Shown here one piece after another: positions 7,780 through 14,812 of a stretch of 32,015 bases of DNA (position 1 is its first letter; each line of letters starts with the position of its first letter). Position numbers and translations under genes: made by a program. Source of the DNA: an uncultured Clostridia bacterium (GTDB taxonomy: Bacteria; Bacillota; Clostridia; Oscillospirales; Oscillospiraceae); the NCBI GenBank assembly GCA_947170435.1, contig CAMVTO010000027.1, positions 1 to 32,015 of the forward strand. Direction: 5' to 3'. The notes below the pieces were generated by a model that saw nothing but the letters and a program-made list of their open reading frames with translations, ran no database searches and was not told where the DNA came from.

Positions 7780-8907
7780 ATGTACGAACAGATCGACGCC
7801 TATATTCTGCGGCTCATTGAGGAGTCGACGCCGGAGCGCACCGTCTGGAACGTGGAGAAGCTGCGCCAGGGTAAGCCGGCAGACTGGAACTATATCGACG
7901 GCTGCATGATCACGGCGCTGCTGTCTATCGCTGAGATCACGGGCGATGCGCGCTACTTCGACTTTGCCGAGGGTTTCATCGACAGCTTCATTGCGGAGGA
8001 CGGCACGATCCGCACCTACGACGAGAGCAAGTACAACCTCGACGATGTCAATGAAGGCCGTGTGCTGTTCGAGCTGTACGACAGAACCCACAAGGAGAAA
8101 TATCAAAAAGCCGCCGCCGTATTGCGGGGGCAGCTGGAGCGCCAGCCGCGCACGCCGGAAGGCAACTTCTGGCACAAGGCGATCTATCCCAATCAGGTGT
8201 GGCTGGACGGATTGTATATGGCGCAGCCGTTCTATGCGCTCTATGAAAAGCACTTTGGCAAGGGAGATTTCTCGGACACCGTTCGCCAGATCGAAACCGT
8301 GCGCGCCAAAATGTTTGACGAGAGCAAGAAGCTCTACTACCACGGCTACGATGCCAGCCGCAAGGCGTTCTGGGCGGATCCTGAGACGGGACGGAGCAAG
8401 AACTTCTGGCTGCGCAGCGTGGGCTGGTTTGCCGTGTCGTTGGCGGATTTGCTGGAGATCGTGCCTGCGGGTGATGCCAACGACCGTCTCCGCAAGATTT
8501 TCGCGGAGTTGATGGCAGGCGTGAAGCAGTACGCCGACGCAGAGACCGGCATGTACTGGCAGGTTGTTGACCAGGTGGGCCGCGAGGGCAATTATCTGGA
8601 GACCAGCGGCAGCTGCATGATCGCCTACGCGATGCTCAAGGGCGCACGTTTGGGGATTTTGGGCAAGGAATATGCCGCACAAGGTGAAAAGACCTTCCGC
8701 GGCATTGTGAAGAAGTATTTGTCGTTTACGGATGGAAACCTGAACCTCGGCGGCATCTGCCTCGTGGCGGGTCTCGGACCGGAGAACAACCGCCGCCGCG
8801 ACGGCTCGTATGAGTACTATATCTCCGAGCCGATCGTGGAGAACGATGCCAAGGGCGTTGCGCCGTTTATTCTCTGCTACACGGAAATCAAGCGTCTGGC
8901 AGGATGA
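7780..8907 (+). CDS. GH105 unsaturated galacturonyl (rhamnogalacturonyl) hydrolase
   Basis: This 375-residue enzyme removes the unsaturated 4-deoxy-hexenuronate left at the non-reducing end of oligosaccharides by pectate or rhamnogalacturonan lyases. It belongs to the YesR/YteR group with an alpha6/alpha6-barrel. The motif WLDGLYMAQPF places Asp143 where the catalytic Asp of the family lies, and Asp88 in the YNLDDVNEG region is a second conserved acid. RSKNFWLRSVGWFAVSLADL (205-224) is another hallmark. It lacks a signal peptide, so it works in the cytoplasm. Its product, after ring opening, is the substrate of KduI encoded further on. A GAGGTGG site (7766-7772) precedes the ATG by 7 bases. 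Its last 20 bases overlap the 3' end of the opposing AraC gene. Confidence 0.94.
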   Translation: MYEQIDAYILRLIEESTPERTVWNVEKLRQGKPADWNYIDGCMITALLSIAEITGDARYFDFAEGFIDSFIAEDGTIRTYDESKYNLDDVNEGRVLFELYDRTHKEKYQKAAAVLRGQLERQPRTPEGNFWHKAIYPNQVWLDGLYMAQPFYALYEKHFGKGDFSDTVRQIETVRAKMFDESKKLYYHGYDASRKAFWADPETGRSKNFWLRSVGWFAVSLADLLEIVPAGDANDRLRKIFAELMAGVKQYADAETGMYWQVVDQVGREGNYLETSGSCMIAYAMLKGARLGILGKEYAAQGEKTFRGIVKKYLSFTDGNLNLGGICLVAGLGPENNRRRDGSYEYYISEPIVENDAKGVAPFILCYTEIKRLAG

Positions 8908-9682
8908 TTTTCATGCTTTCGCTGTCAGCGTGTTCGGCGGCGGCAAACTGCCGCTGTTGATAGGCGCTGGGGGAGACGCCGTACTTGTTCTTAAACACGC
9001 GGGAGAAGTACAGCGGCTCGCGGAAGCCGCACATGTGCGCGATCTCCGAGATATTGCCCGCATCGCCGAAGTCGGAGCTGAGGGATTCCGCGGCGGTCTG
9101 AAGCCGCATATCCATCAGGAATTTGTGCGGCGTGACGCCCAGCTCCTTCTTGAAGAGCTTGCGCAGATAGTCATAGCTGAAGGGCAGCGAGCGCAGGTAA
9201 ACGTCCAGCTCATAGTTGGCGTCGGGGTAGTTGTTGGTGATGCTGTTGACGATCTCCTTGACCACACCGCTGAACTTGGGCGCGTCGAGATGAGCCGCCA
9301 GATGCCGCACGATCAGCTCACCGTAGGCGGAGAGCAGCGGCGTCTGCTTGCCGGGGGAGCCGCTGTACTGATAAAAGGCTCCGTTGAAGGCATTGAGGAT
9401 GAAGTGATTGCCGTCGTCAGAAATGATGATCGGGGCCTTGAGCATCAGCGTCGGGGCGGACAGGTTGACGTGAATGTTGGTAAAGCCGCCAGTGCTCTGA
9501 TTGGAGTGCGGGGTGTACGGCGGGATCAGGGCGATGTCCCCCTCCTTGTAGGGCAGGACAAAATCGTCAAAGGACAGGATGCCGTCGCCGCTGGTGCAGT
9601 AGATGAACTCCCAGTTGGTGTGCGCGTGGCGCGTCACGGCAAACGTGAGCAGATGCTTGCCCGCATAAATGATCTCGTTCAT
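8888..9682 (-). CDS. AraC-family transcriptional regulator
   Basis: A 264-residue regulator. The N-terminal half is a cupin-like sensing domain (HAHTNWEFIYCTSGDG at 19-34; EGDIALIPPYTPHSNQ at 47-62). The C-terminal 100 residues hold two helix-turn-helix units (about 168-198 and 209-242), with the family signature around IAHMCGFREPLYFSRVFKNK (214-233). The start at 9682 is preferred over an ATG 21 bases upstream because AAAGGAG lies 8 bases before it. It is transcribed away from the second ATPase/kdu operon and probably controls the pectin genes by responding to an uronate or oligouronide. Its 3' end overlaps the convergent GH105 gene by 20 bases, and a 17-base palindrome sits in its upstream region. 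Confidence 0.93.
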   Translation of the reverse strand: MNEIIYAGKHLLTFAVTRHAHTNWEFIYCTSGDGILSFDDFVLPYKEGDIALIPPYTPHSNQSTGGFTNIHVNLSAPTLMLKAPIIISDDGNHFILNAFNGAFYQYSGSPGKQTPLLSAYGELIVRHLAAHLDAPKFSGVVKEIVNSITNNYPDANYELDVYLRSLPFSYDYLRKLFKKELGVTPHKFLMDMRLQTAAESLSSDFGDAGNISEIAHMCGFREPLYFSRVFKNKYGVSPSAYQQRQFAAAEHADSESMKIILPDA

Positions 9683-9709
9683 GAACCCATCTCCTTTCTG
9701 CATTCCATT

Positions 9710-9738
9710 ATTTTATCAAAAGATGTCCGTTTTGTCCA
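9710..9738 (-). promoter_or_regulatory. Sigma-A promoter of the AraC regulator
   Basis: Read on the minus strand: TGGACA (9733-9738), 17-base spacer, TAAAAT (9710-9715). The -10 box is 27 bases upstream of the AraC start codon, leaving room for a short leader with AAAGGAG. Confidence 0.6.
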
Positions 9739-9762
9739 TATGCCACTTTCACTAAATCGACT

Positions 9763-9779
9763 CAAAATATCATATTTTG
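9763..9779. promoter_or_regulatory. Perfect 17-base palindrome, candidate operator
   Basis: CAAAATATCATATTTTG is a perfect inverted repeat (8+1+8) in the divergent gap between the AraC gene and the second ATPase operon, 25 bases upstream of the AraC -35 box. It is AT-rich in a GC-rich setting. The symmetry suggests a dimeric regulator; AraC proteins more often use direct repeats, so another repressor could bind. Confidence 0.5.
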
Positions 9780-9887
9780 CAAACCGGGAGAGAAGCCAGT
9801 CCTCAGACCAAGGGAAAGCCTCGTCTGTGTAAATAGATAAGAAGTCAAAAAATCCAAAACGATCAACGATCAAGGGGGATAAACAAT

Positions 9888-10967
9888 ATGGCCTACTTAA
9901 CGCTGAAAAACATCAACAAGATCTATCCGAACGGCTTCCATGCGGTCCATGACTTCAATCTGGACATGGAAAAGGGCGAATTTATCGTCTTCGTCGGGCC
10001 GTCGGGCTGCGGCAAGTCGACGACGCTGCGCATGATCGCGGGACTCGAGGACATCAGCAACGGCGAGTTCCTGATCGACGGCAAGCGCGCCAATGAGCAG
10101 GGCCCGCGCGAACGCGGCATCGCGATGGTGTTCCAGAGCTACGCGCTCTATCCCCAGATGACCGTGTACGACAACATCGCCTTCGGCCTCGAGCTGCAGG
10201 GCGCGGATGAGGACTACATCGACGAGAAGGTGCGCAATACGGCGCGCATCCTCGGCCTGACCGACTACCTTGACCGTCTGCCCCGCGCGCTGTCCGGCGG
10301 TCAGCGCCAGCGTGTCGCCATCGGCCGCGCCCTGATCCGCAAGGTTGGTGTGTTCCTGATGGACGAGCCGCTGTCCAACCTCGACGCCAAGCAGCGCGTC
10401 ACCATGCGCAGTGAGATCACTCAGATCCACCGCGAGACCGGCGCCACCACCATCTACGTCACCCATGACCAGACCGAGGCCATGACCATGGCGGATCGTA
10501 TCGTTGTCATGAAGGAAGGCTACGTCCAGCAGGTCGGTACGCCGCGCGAGCTGTACTTCAACCCCGTCAATATGTTCGTCGCGGGCTTCATCGGCGAGCC
10601 GCCGATGAACTTTGTCCGCTCCAAGGTGCAGGGCGGCAAGATCACCGTCGGCAAGACGGCGCTCGACCTCAGCTATAAGCTGGGCAGCAAGCTTGCGCAG
10701 TATGAGGGCAAGGAGCTGGTCTTCGGCTTCCGTCCCGAGGCGATCCGGCTCGGTGAGCATGACAACGCCTATGTTCTGCCCGCTACCGTCGAGTTGACGG
10801 AAATGCTGGGCGACAATACCAACGTCTACATCGAGATGGAAGGCGAGCACTCGATCCTGAAGGTCGACCCGCATGACACGCCGGACGTAGACAGCAAGAT
10901 CACCTTCTCGATCCCCTATGAGAGCGTCTATCTCTTCGATGGGGAGACGGAGCAAGTCATCGACTAA
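9888..10967 (+). CDS. ABC transporter ATPase, MsmX/UgpC type (second copy)
   Basis: A 359-residue ATPase with Walker A GPSGCGKST (37-45), Q-loop VFQSYALYPQ (81-90), signature LSGGQRQ (135-141), Walker B VFLMDEP (155-161) and a regulatory C-terminal domain with the GEPPMNF hallmark. MsmX-type ATPases are known to serve several carbohydrate importers, so this copy may drive importers encoded elsewhere as well as the one at the start of the window. It is the first gene of an operon with kduI (18-base gap) and kduD. A strong AAGGGGGA lies before the ATG. Immediately upstream the 7-mer CGATCAA is repeated twice in tandem (9860-9873). It is a clear paralogue of the gene at 3849, with different residues in its regulatory domain. 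Confidence 0.95.
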   Translation: MAYLTLKNINKIYPNGFHAVHDFNLDMEKGEFIVFVGPSGCGKSTTLRMIAGLEDISNGEFLIDGKRANEQGPRERGIAMVFQSYALYPQMTVYDNIAFGLELQGADEDYIDEKVRNTARILGLTDYLDRLPRALSGGQRQRVAIGRALIRKVGVFLMDEPLSNLDAKQRVTMRSEITQIHRETGATTIYVTHDQTEAMTMADRIVVMKEGYVQQVGTPRELYFNPVNMFVAGFIGEPPMNFVRSKVQGGKITVGKTALDLSYKLGSKLAQYEGKELVFGFRPEAIRLGEHDNAYVLPATVELTEMLGDNTNVYIEMEGEHSILKVDPHDTPDVDSKITFSIPYESVYLFDGETEQVID

Positions 10968-10985
10968 TACAGTTAGGAGGACATT

Positions 10986-11828
10986 ATGGATATCCGTTAT
11001 TCCGCAAACCCCAATGACGTCAAGCGCTATACCACCGAGGAGCTTCGCAAGGAGTTCCTGATTGAGAACCTGTATCGCCCCGACGAGGTCGTTGCCGTTT
11101 ACAGCCACGTCGACCGCATGGTCACGCTGGGCTGCATGCCGGTCAAGGAGACCGTCTCCATCGACAAGGGCATCGATATCTGGGCAAACTTCGGCACGCA
11201 CTATTTCCTGGAGCGCCGTGAGATCGGCATCTTCAACATCGGCGGCGCCGGCAAGATCACGGTGGACGGCACGGTGTACGAGCTGGGCTACAAGGACTGC
11301 CTGTACATCACCATGGGCGCCAAGGACGTGAAATTCTCCAGCGATGATTCCGCCAAGCCTGCGAAGTTCTATATGGTCTCCGCGCCGGCACATTGCAGCT
11401 ACGAGACCAAGCTCCTGAAGATCGCGGACGCGAACAAGAAGCCCTGCGGTGAGGCCGCGACTTCCAACAAGCGCGTCATCAACCAGTTCATCCATCCCGC
11501 CGTTCTCAAGACCTGCCAGCTCTCCATGGGTATGACCGTGCTGGAGTCCGGCAGCGTGTGGAACACCATGCCCGCGCACACGCATGAGCGCCGCATGGAG
11601 GTCTATATGTACTTTGAGGTGCCCGAGGATCAGGCGATCATCCATCTGATGGGCCAGCCCCAGCAGACCCGCCACATTGTCATGACCAACGAGCAGGCAG
11701 TCATCTCCCCGTCGTGGTCGATCCATGCCGCCGCCGGTACCGCCAGCTATACCTTCATCTGGGCAATGGGCGGCGAAAACCAGGAATTCGACGATATGGA
11801 TACCATCAAGACGAACGAATTGAGGTAA
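10986..11828 (+). CDS. kduI: 4-deoxy-L-threo-5-hexosulose-uronate ketol-isomerase
   Basis: KduI converts 5-keto-4-deoxyuronate (DKI), formed from the unsaturated uronate freed by GH105, into 3-deoxy-glycero-2,5-hexodiulosonate (DKII) in the cytoplasm. The 280-residue length is that of the family. The zinc site is recognisable as HTHERRMEVY, with His198, His200 and Glu205, plus His247 in WSIHAAAGT. The N-terminal stretch DIRYSANPNDVKRYTTEELR and the segment VDRMVTLGCMP are also typical. An AGGAGG lies 7 bases before the ATG. It is sandwiched between the ATPase gene and kduD, the next enzyme in the pathway. Confidence 0.97.
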   Translation: MDIRYSANPNDVKRYTTEELRKEFLIENLYRPDEVVAVYSHVDRMVTLGCMPVKETVSIDKGIDIWANFGTHYFLERREIGIFNIGGAGKITVDGTVYELGYKDCLYITMGAKDVKFSSDDSAKPAKFYMVSAPAHCSYETKLLKIADANKKPCGEAATSNKRVINQFIHPAVLKTCQLSMGMTVLESGSVWNTMPAHTHERRMEVYMYFEVPEDQAIIHLMGQPQQTRHIVMTNEQAVISPSWSIHAAAGTASYTFIWAMGGENQEFDDMDTIKTNELR

Positions 11829-11834
11829 TACGAT

Positions 11835-12635
11835 ATGGATATTATGAAGAGCTTTTCCCTTGAGGGCAAGGTAGCCCTCGTCACCGGCGCCGCCTACGGC
11901 ATCGGCTTCGCCATCGCGGAGGCGCTGGCGGGCGCGGGCGCGAAGATCGTGTTCAACTGCCGCAATCAGGAGAATATGGACAAGGCGCTCGCCGCGTACA
12001 AGGAAAAGGGCATCGAGGCGTATGGCTACATCGCCGATGTGACCAAGGAGGATCAGGTCGTCGACCTCGTCGCCAAGATCAAGGCGGAGCTCGGCGGTGT
12101 GGACATCCTCGTCAACAACGCGGGCATCATCAAGCGCATCCCCATGACCGAGATGAGCGCCGAGGACTTCCGCCAGGTCGTGGACATCGACCTTGTCGGC
12201 CCGTTCATCTGCGCCAAGGCGGTCATCCCCGGCATGATCGAGAAGGGTCACGGCAAGATCATCAACATCTGCTCCATGATGAGCGAGCTGGGCCGCGAGA
12301 CCGTCTCCGCCTATGCGGCGGCGAAGGGCGGTCTCAAGATGCTCACCCGCAACATCTGCTCCGAGTACGGCGAGGCGAACATCCAGTGCAACGGCATCGG
12401 CCCGGGCTATATCGCGACACCGCAGACCGCGCCGCTGCGCGAGCGTCAGCCGGATGGCAGCCGTCATCCGTTTGACCAGTTCATCGTCGCCAAAACGCCG
12501 GCGGCGCGCTGGGGCACGCCTGAGGATCTGATGGGTCCCGCGGTATTCCTGGCCTCCGACGCTTCCGATTTCGTCAACGGCCACATCCTGTATGTCGATG
12601 GCGGCATCCTCGCCTATATCGGCAAGCAGCCGTGA
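11835..12635 (+). CDS. kduD: 2-dehydro-3-deoxy-D-gluconate 5-dehydrogenase (short-chain dehydrogenase)
   Basis: KduD reduces DKII to 2-keto-3-deoxygluconate using NAD(P)H. This 266-residue short-chain dehydrogenase has the cofactor motif TGAAYGIG (17-24), NNAG (94-97) and the catalytic Tyr160-x-x-x-Lys164, with Ser147 ahead of them. GIIKRIPMTEMS after NNAG is typical of the KduD/gluconate dehydrogenase group and fits its place just behind kduI (6-base gap). GAGGT (11822-11826) is the ribosome site, overlapping the end of kduI. A gluconate 5-dehydrogenase is the main alternative by sequence, but the context favours KduD. The transcript probably ends in the hairpin cluster directly downstream. 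Confidence 0.93.
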   Translation: MDIMKSFSLEGKVALVTGAAYGIGFAIAEALAGAGAKIVFNCRNQENMDKALAAYKEKGIEAYGYIADVTKEDQVVDLVAKIKAELGGVDILVNNAGIIKRIPMTEMSAEDFRQVVDIDLVGPFICAKAVIPGMIEKGHGKIINICSMMSELGRETVSAYAAAKGGLKMLTRNICSEYGEANIQCNGIGPGYIATPQTAPLRERQPDGSRHPFDQFIVAKTPAARWGTPEDLMGPAVFLASDASDFVNGHILYVDGGILAYIGKQP

Positions 12636-12808
12636 AGCGCTTCAAAAAAGTGCAAGCACTTTTTTGAACAGGTTCTCGCTTCGCTTCCCGCACGCCAAGG
12701 CGCACGGGCGCTTCGCGTAAAGAGTTTTTTCTGACGCGCATGTCGTCAGAAAAAACGATCTGATTCTTTCGCGCCTGCGGGCGCGAAACACTGCGAGGCT
12801 TTTACTAT
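12636..12808. other. Hairpin-rich intergenic region
   Basis: No gene is visible in this 173-base gap, but it is packed with inverted repeats. Arms 12641-12653/12656-12668 (13 bp, A6 and T6 within the stem) resemble a bidirectional terminator for kduD. A broken stem occupies 12687-12708. Arms 12724-12736/12744-12756 (13 bp, T6/A6, loop CGCATGT) and 12767-12775/12780-12788 (9 bp, TTTCGCGCC) follow. The arms differ in sequence, so this is not a tandem repeat. No convincing promoter for the downstream esterase was found. Confidence 0.6.
12641..12668. terminator. Terminator-like hairpin after kduD
   Basis: TTCAAAAAAGTGC pairs with GCACTTTTTTGAA; the T6 run lies in the 3' arm, so either strand yields a stem with A/U-rich base. 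It starts 5 bases after the kduD stop codon. There is no additional U-tract beyond the stem. Confidence 0.5.
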
Positions 12809-13588
12809 ATGAAAATAGTCTCCTTCACATCATGTGACGCGCCGGTCATAGGTTACCTTCAAGACGACCATGACCGGCTCGTCGCACATAAAGAGCGCCC
12901 GGCGATCGTGATTTGTGCGGGCGGCTGCTACCGCTGGCTTTCCCCGCGGGAAAAAGACCCCGTGGCGCTTTCCTTTGCCGCCATGGGGTATCAAACGTTC
13001 CTGCTGGAATACTCCACGGGGGAGCGCGCGGGGAACTATCGCCCTCTGCGAGAGCTGGCGGAGAGCGTGCGCACCATCCGCGCCCACGCGCAGGAATGGC
13101 ACATCAAGCCGGATAAGATCGCGGTGCTGGGCTTCTCCGCGGGCGGGCACCTTGCGTGCAGCCTCGGCGTCCTGTGGGATGATCCGCAGCTCGGTTTAGA
13201 CGCGAATTGCCGCCCGGACGCGCTGGTACTGTGCTATCCGGTCATTACAACGGGGAAGTACGCCCACCGCGAGTCCGCGGACAACGTCTCCGGCGGCGAT
13301 CCCGCCCTGCTGGAGAAGCTGTCGCTCGAAAAGCGCGTCACGGCGCAGATGCCGCCGACCTTTGTCTGGCACTGCGTCGGGGACGAGAGCGTGCCGGTGG
13401 AGAACACCCTGCTGCTGACGACCGCCATGCAGCGCGCGGGCGTGCCGTATGAGTGCCACCTGTTTGCGGGCGGCGCGCACGGAATCTCGCTGTGCAATCA
13501 GGAGGTTGAGACGCCCTATCCCGCCATCGCGCCGTGGGTGGAGCTGTGCAAGACCTGGCTCAACGCGCGGTTTGCCTACACGCCTTGA
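12809..13588 (+). CDS. Alpha/beta-hydrolase, acetyl esterase-like
   Basis: A 259-residue alpha/beta-hydrolase of the acetyl esterase/BD-FAE kind. The oxyanion-hole region CAGGCYRWLS (37-46) precedes the nucleophile elbow GFSAGG (Ser110 at its centre). The acid is probably Asp192 in CVGDESVP, and the His is His224 in GGAHGI. There is no signal peptide, so it would act on imported substrate. Between the pectin depolymerases and uronate catabolism, a plausible job is removing acetyl groups from galacturonate oligomers, which would otherwise block the glycosidases. That role is inferred; xylan acetylesterase or another short-chain esterase is possible. The ribosome site is weak (GAGG about 13 bases upstream), suggesting low expression. 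Confidence 0.85.
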   Translation: MKIVSFTSCDAPVIGYLQDDHDRLVAHKERPAIVICAGGCYRWLSPREKDPVALSFAAMGYQTFLLEYSTGERAGNYRPLRELAESVRTIRAHAQEWHIKPDKIAVLGFSAGGHLACSLGVLWDDPQLGLDANCRPDALVLCYPVITTGKYAHRESADNVSGGDPALLEKLSLEKRVTAQMPPTFVWHCVGDESVPVENTLLLTTAMQRAGVPYECHLFAGGAHGISLCNQEVETPYPAIAPWVELCKTWLNARFAYTP

Positions 13589-13631
13589 CGCATTGCACAG
13601 AATGGCTGGAGAAAATTCTACCAATCGCATA

Positions 13632-13659
13632 TTGAATTCTAGTATACAAGTTATAAAAT
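13632..13659 (+). promoter_or_regulatory. Promoter of the kdgA-kdgK-uxaCBA operon
   Basis: TTGAAT (13632-13637), 16-base spacer, TAAAAT (13654-13659). It lies in the AT-rich gap after the esterase gene, 41 bases before the kdgA start codon, and explains independent expression of the downstream catabolic genes. Confidence 0.6.
13639..13650. promoter_or_regulatory. Candidate operator between -35 and -10 boxes
   Basis: CTAGTATACAAG is an imperfect palindrome (one mismatch pair) centred on GTATAC and placed inside the promoter spacer, where a bound repressor would block transcription. GTATAC-centred palindromes are known targets of FadR-type GntR regulators of uronate genes. The 8-mer TATACAAG recurs at 21691. 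Confidence 0.4.
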
Positions 13660-13700
13660 AGTATTGTGATTATTTCTACCGAAAGAGGAGGAAAACTGCT

Positions 13701-14663
13701 ATGAATGAAGTGTTGCAAACCATCTCCAAGATCGGCATTGTGCCGGTCATCGCCATCGACGACGCCAAGAAGGCGGTGCCGCTGGCGAAGGCGCTGGTCG
13801 CGGGCGGCCTGCCGGTCGCCGAGGTCACGTTCCGCACCGCGGCGGGCGAGGACGCGATCAAGGCGATCTCCGCTGAGGTTCCGGAGATGCTGGTCGGCGC
13901 GGGTACCGTGCTCACCAAGGATCAGCTGGACCGCGCACTGGCGGCGGGCAGCAAGTTCATCGTCAGCCCCGGCTTCAATCCCGAGATGGTCAAGTACGGC
14001 CTTTCCAAGGGCGCGCTGATGCTCCCGGGCACCGCCACCGGCGGCGAGATGGAGCAGGCGATGGCGCTGGGCCTTGAGGTCGTGAAGTTCTTCCCGGCGG
14101 AGGACAACGGCGGCGTCAAGAAGCTCAAGAGCCTTGCCGGTCCGTATCGCAACCTCAAGTGGATGCCCACCGGCGGCGTCAACACCAAGAACATGATGGA
14201 TTACCTCTCCTTCGACCAGATCGTTGCCTGCGGCGGCACTTGGATGGTCAAGAAGGATCTCATCGAAGGCGAGTGCTGGGATGAGATCACCGCCATCTGC
14301 AAGGACGCGGTCAAGACGATGCTCGGCATCCGTCTCGCACACGTCGGCGTCAACTGCGGCGATCCCGCCGAGGCGGAGAAGGTTGCGAAGCTCGTCTCCG
14401 CGATGCTCGGCGGTTCCGCGCGTCAGACCAGCAAGAGCTGGTTTGCTGCGAACGACGCCATCGAGTATATGTACAAGGCCGCTCCCGGCACCCACGGCCA
14501 CATCGGGTTTAAGACCAACAGTGTTGAGCGCGCCATGTATCACCTCGGTCGCCAGGGCATCGAGTTTGACGAGAGCAGCATCACCTACAACGACAAGGGC
14601 GCGGCCAAGTTCGTCTATCTCAAGGGCGAGTTCGCGGGCTTCGCGATCCACCTTGTTCAGTAA
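13701..14663 (+). CDS. kdgA: KDPG aldolase fused to a C-terminal VOC-like domain
   Basis: Residues 1-205 are a class I 2-keto-3-deoxy-6-phosphogluconate aldolase (Eda/KdgA), which splits KDPG to pyruvate and glyceraldehyde-3-phosphate. Visible are IGIVPVI (11-17), EVTFRT with Glu41 and Arg45, GAGTV (66-70), the Schiff-base Lys129 in VVKFFPAE, and the phosphate-binding GGV and GGT segments. Normal aldolases end near residue 205-215; this one continues to 320. The extra 110 residues begin RLAHVGVNCGDPAEAEKVA and end KFVYLKGEFAGFAIHLVQ, a pattern like a single glyoxalase/VOC module, though metal ligands are not obvious. It is the first gene of its operon, with GAGGAGG 9 bases before the ATG. The aldolase call is secure; the function of the added domain is unknown. 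Confidence 0.95.
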   Translation: MNEVLQTISKIGIVPVIAIDDAKKAVPLAKALVAGGLPVAEVTFRTAAGEDAIKAISAEVPEMLVGAGTVLTKDQLDRALAAGSKFIVSPGFNPEMVKYGLSKGALMLPGTATGGEMEQAMALGLEVVKFFPAEDNGGVKKLKSLAGPYRNLKWMPTGGVNTKNMMDYLSFDQIVACGGTWMVKKDLIEGECWDEITAICKDAVKTMLGIRLAHVGVNCGDPAEAEKVAKLVSAMLGGSARQTSKSWFAANDAIEYMYKAAPGTHGHIGFKTNSVERAMYHLGRQGIEFDESSITYNDKGAAKFVYLKGEFAGFAIHLVQ

Positions 14664-14682
14664 GCAAAGCTTACTGAACAAG
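14652..14682 (+). other. Hairpin enclosing the kdgA stop codon
   Basis: Arms 14652-14665 and 14669-14682 pair perfectly (14 bp, AAA loop). The TAA stop of kdgA (14661-14663) is inside the left arm. No U-tract follows. A smaller 7-bp hairpin (14687-14693/14698-14704, loop TTAC) is next to it. Confidence 0.6.
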
Positions 14683-14720
14683 ATAATCGCGGCTTACGCC
14701 GCGAAATAGATCAAAAGCTG

Positions 14721-14786
14721 GCGACACAACGGCGCGCAAAAACGCCGCGTGAATTGAAAACACAGTGCTATGCGCGCCTGTGTCGC
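14721..14786 (+). promoter_or_regulatory. Structured RNA element upstream of kdgK
   Basis: GCGACACA (14721-14728) pairs with TGTGTCGC (14779-14786), and after a 2-base bulge GGCGCGC (14731-14737) pairs with GCGCGCC (14772-14778), making a 15-bp long-range stem. A competing local hairpin CGGCG/CGCCG (14730-14734/14743-14747) uses the same left-arm bases. The kdgK ribosome site (AAGGAG) begins 12 bases after the stem. It matches no riboswitch class that I recognise. Confidence 0.45.
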
Positions 14787-14812
14787 AAAAATAACTTTAA
14801 GGAGAAATCACT

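Noticed and set aside
8810-9832. 340-residue + strand frame opposite the AraC gene
   Set aside because: The minus strand has intact cupin and helix-turn-helix domains plus promoter and SD; the + frame has none.
9777-9850. A + strand promoter for the second ATPase operon
   Set aside because: TTGCAA at 9777 has no -10 box at 16-18 bases, and TAAATA-like runs near 9830 lack a -35 box. I could not place it with confidence.
9897-12584. 895-residue minus-strand open frame
   Set aside because: It spans three clear + strand genes (ATPase, kduI, kduD) and their gaps; its translation is low in complexity and shows no family motif.
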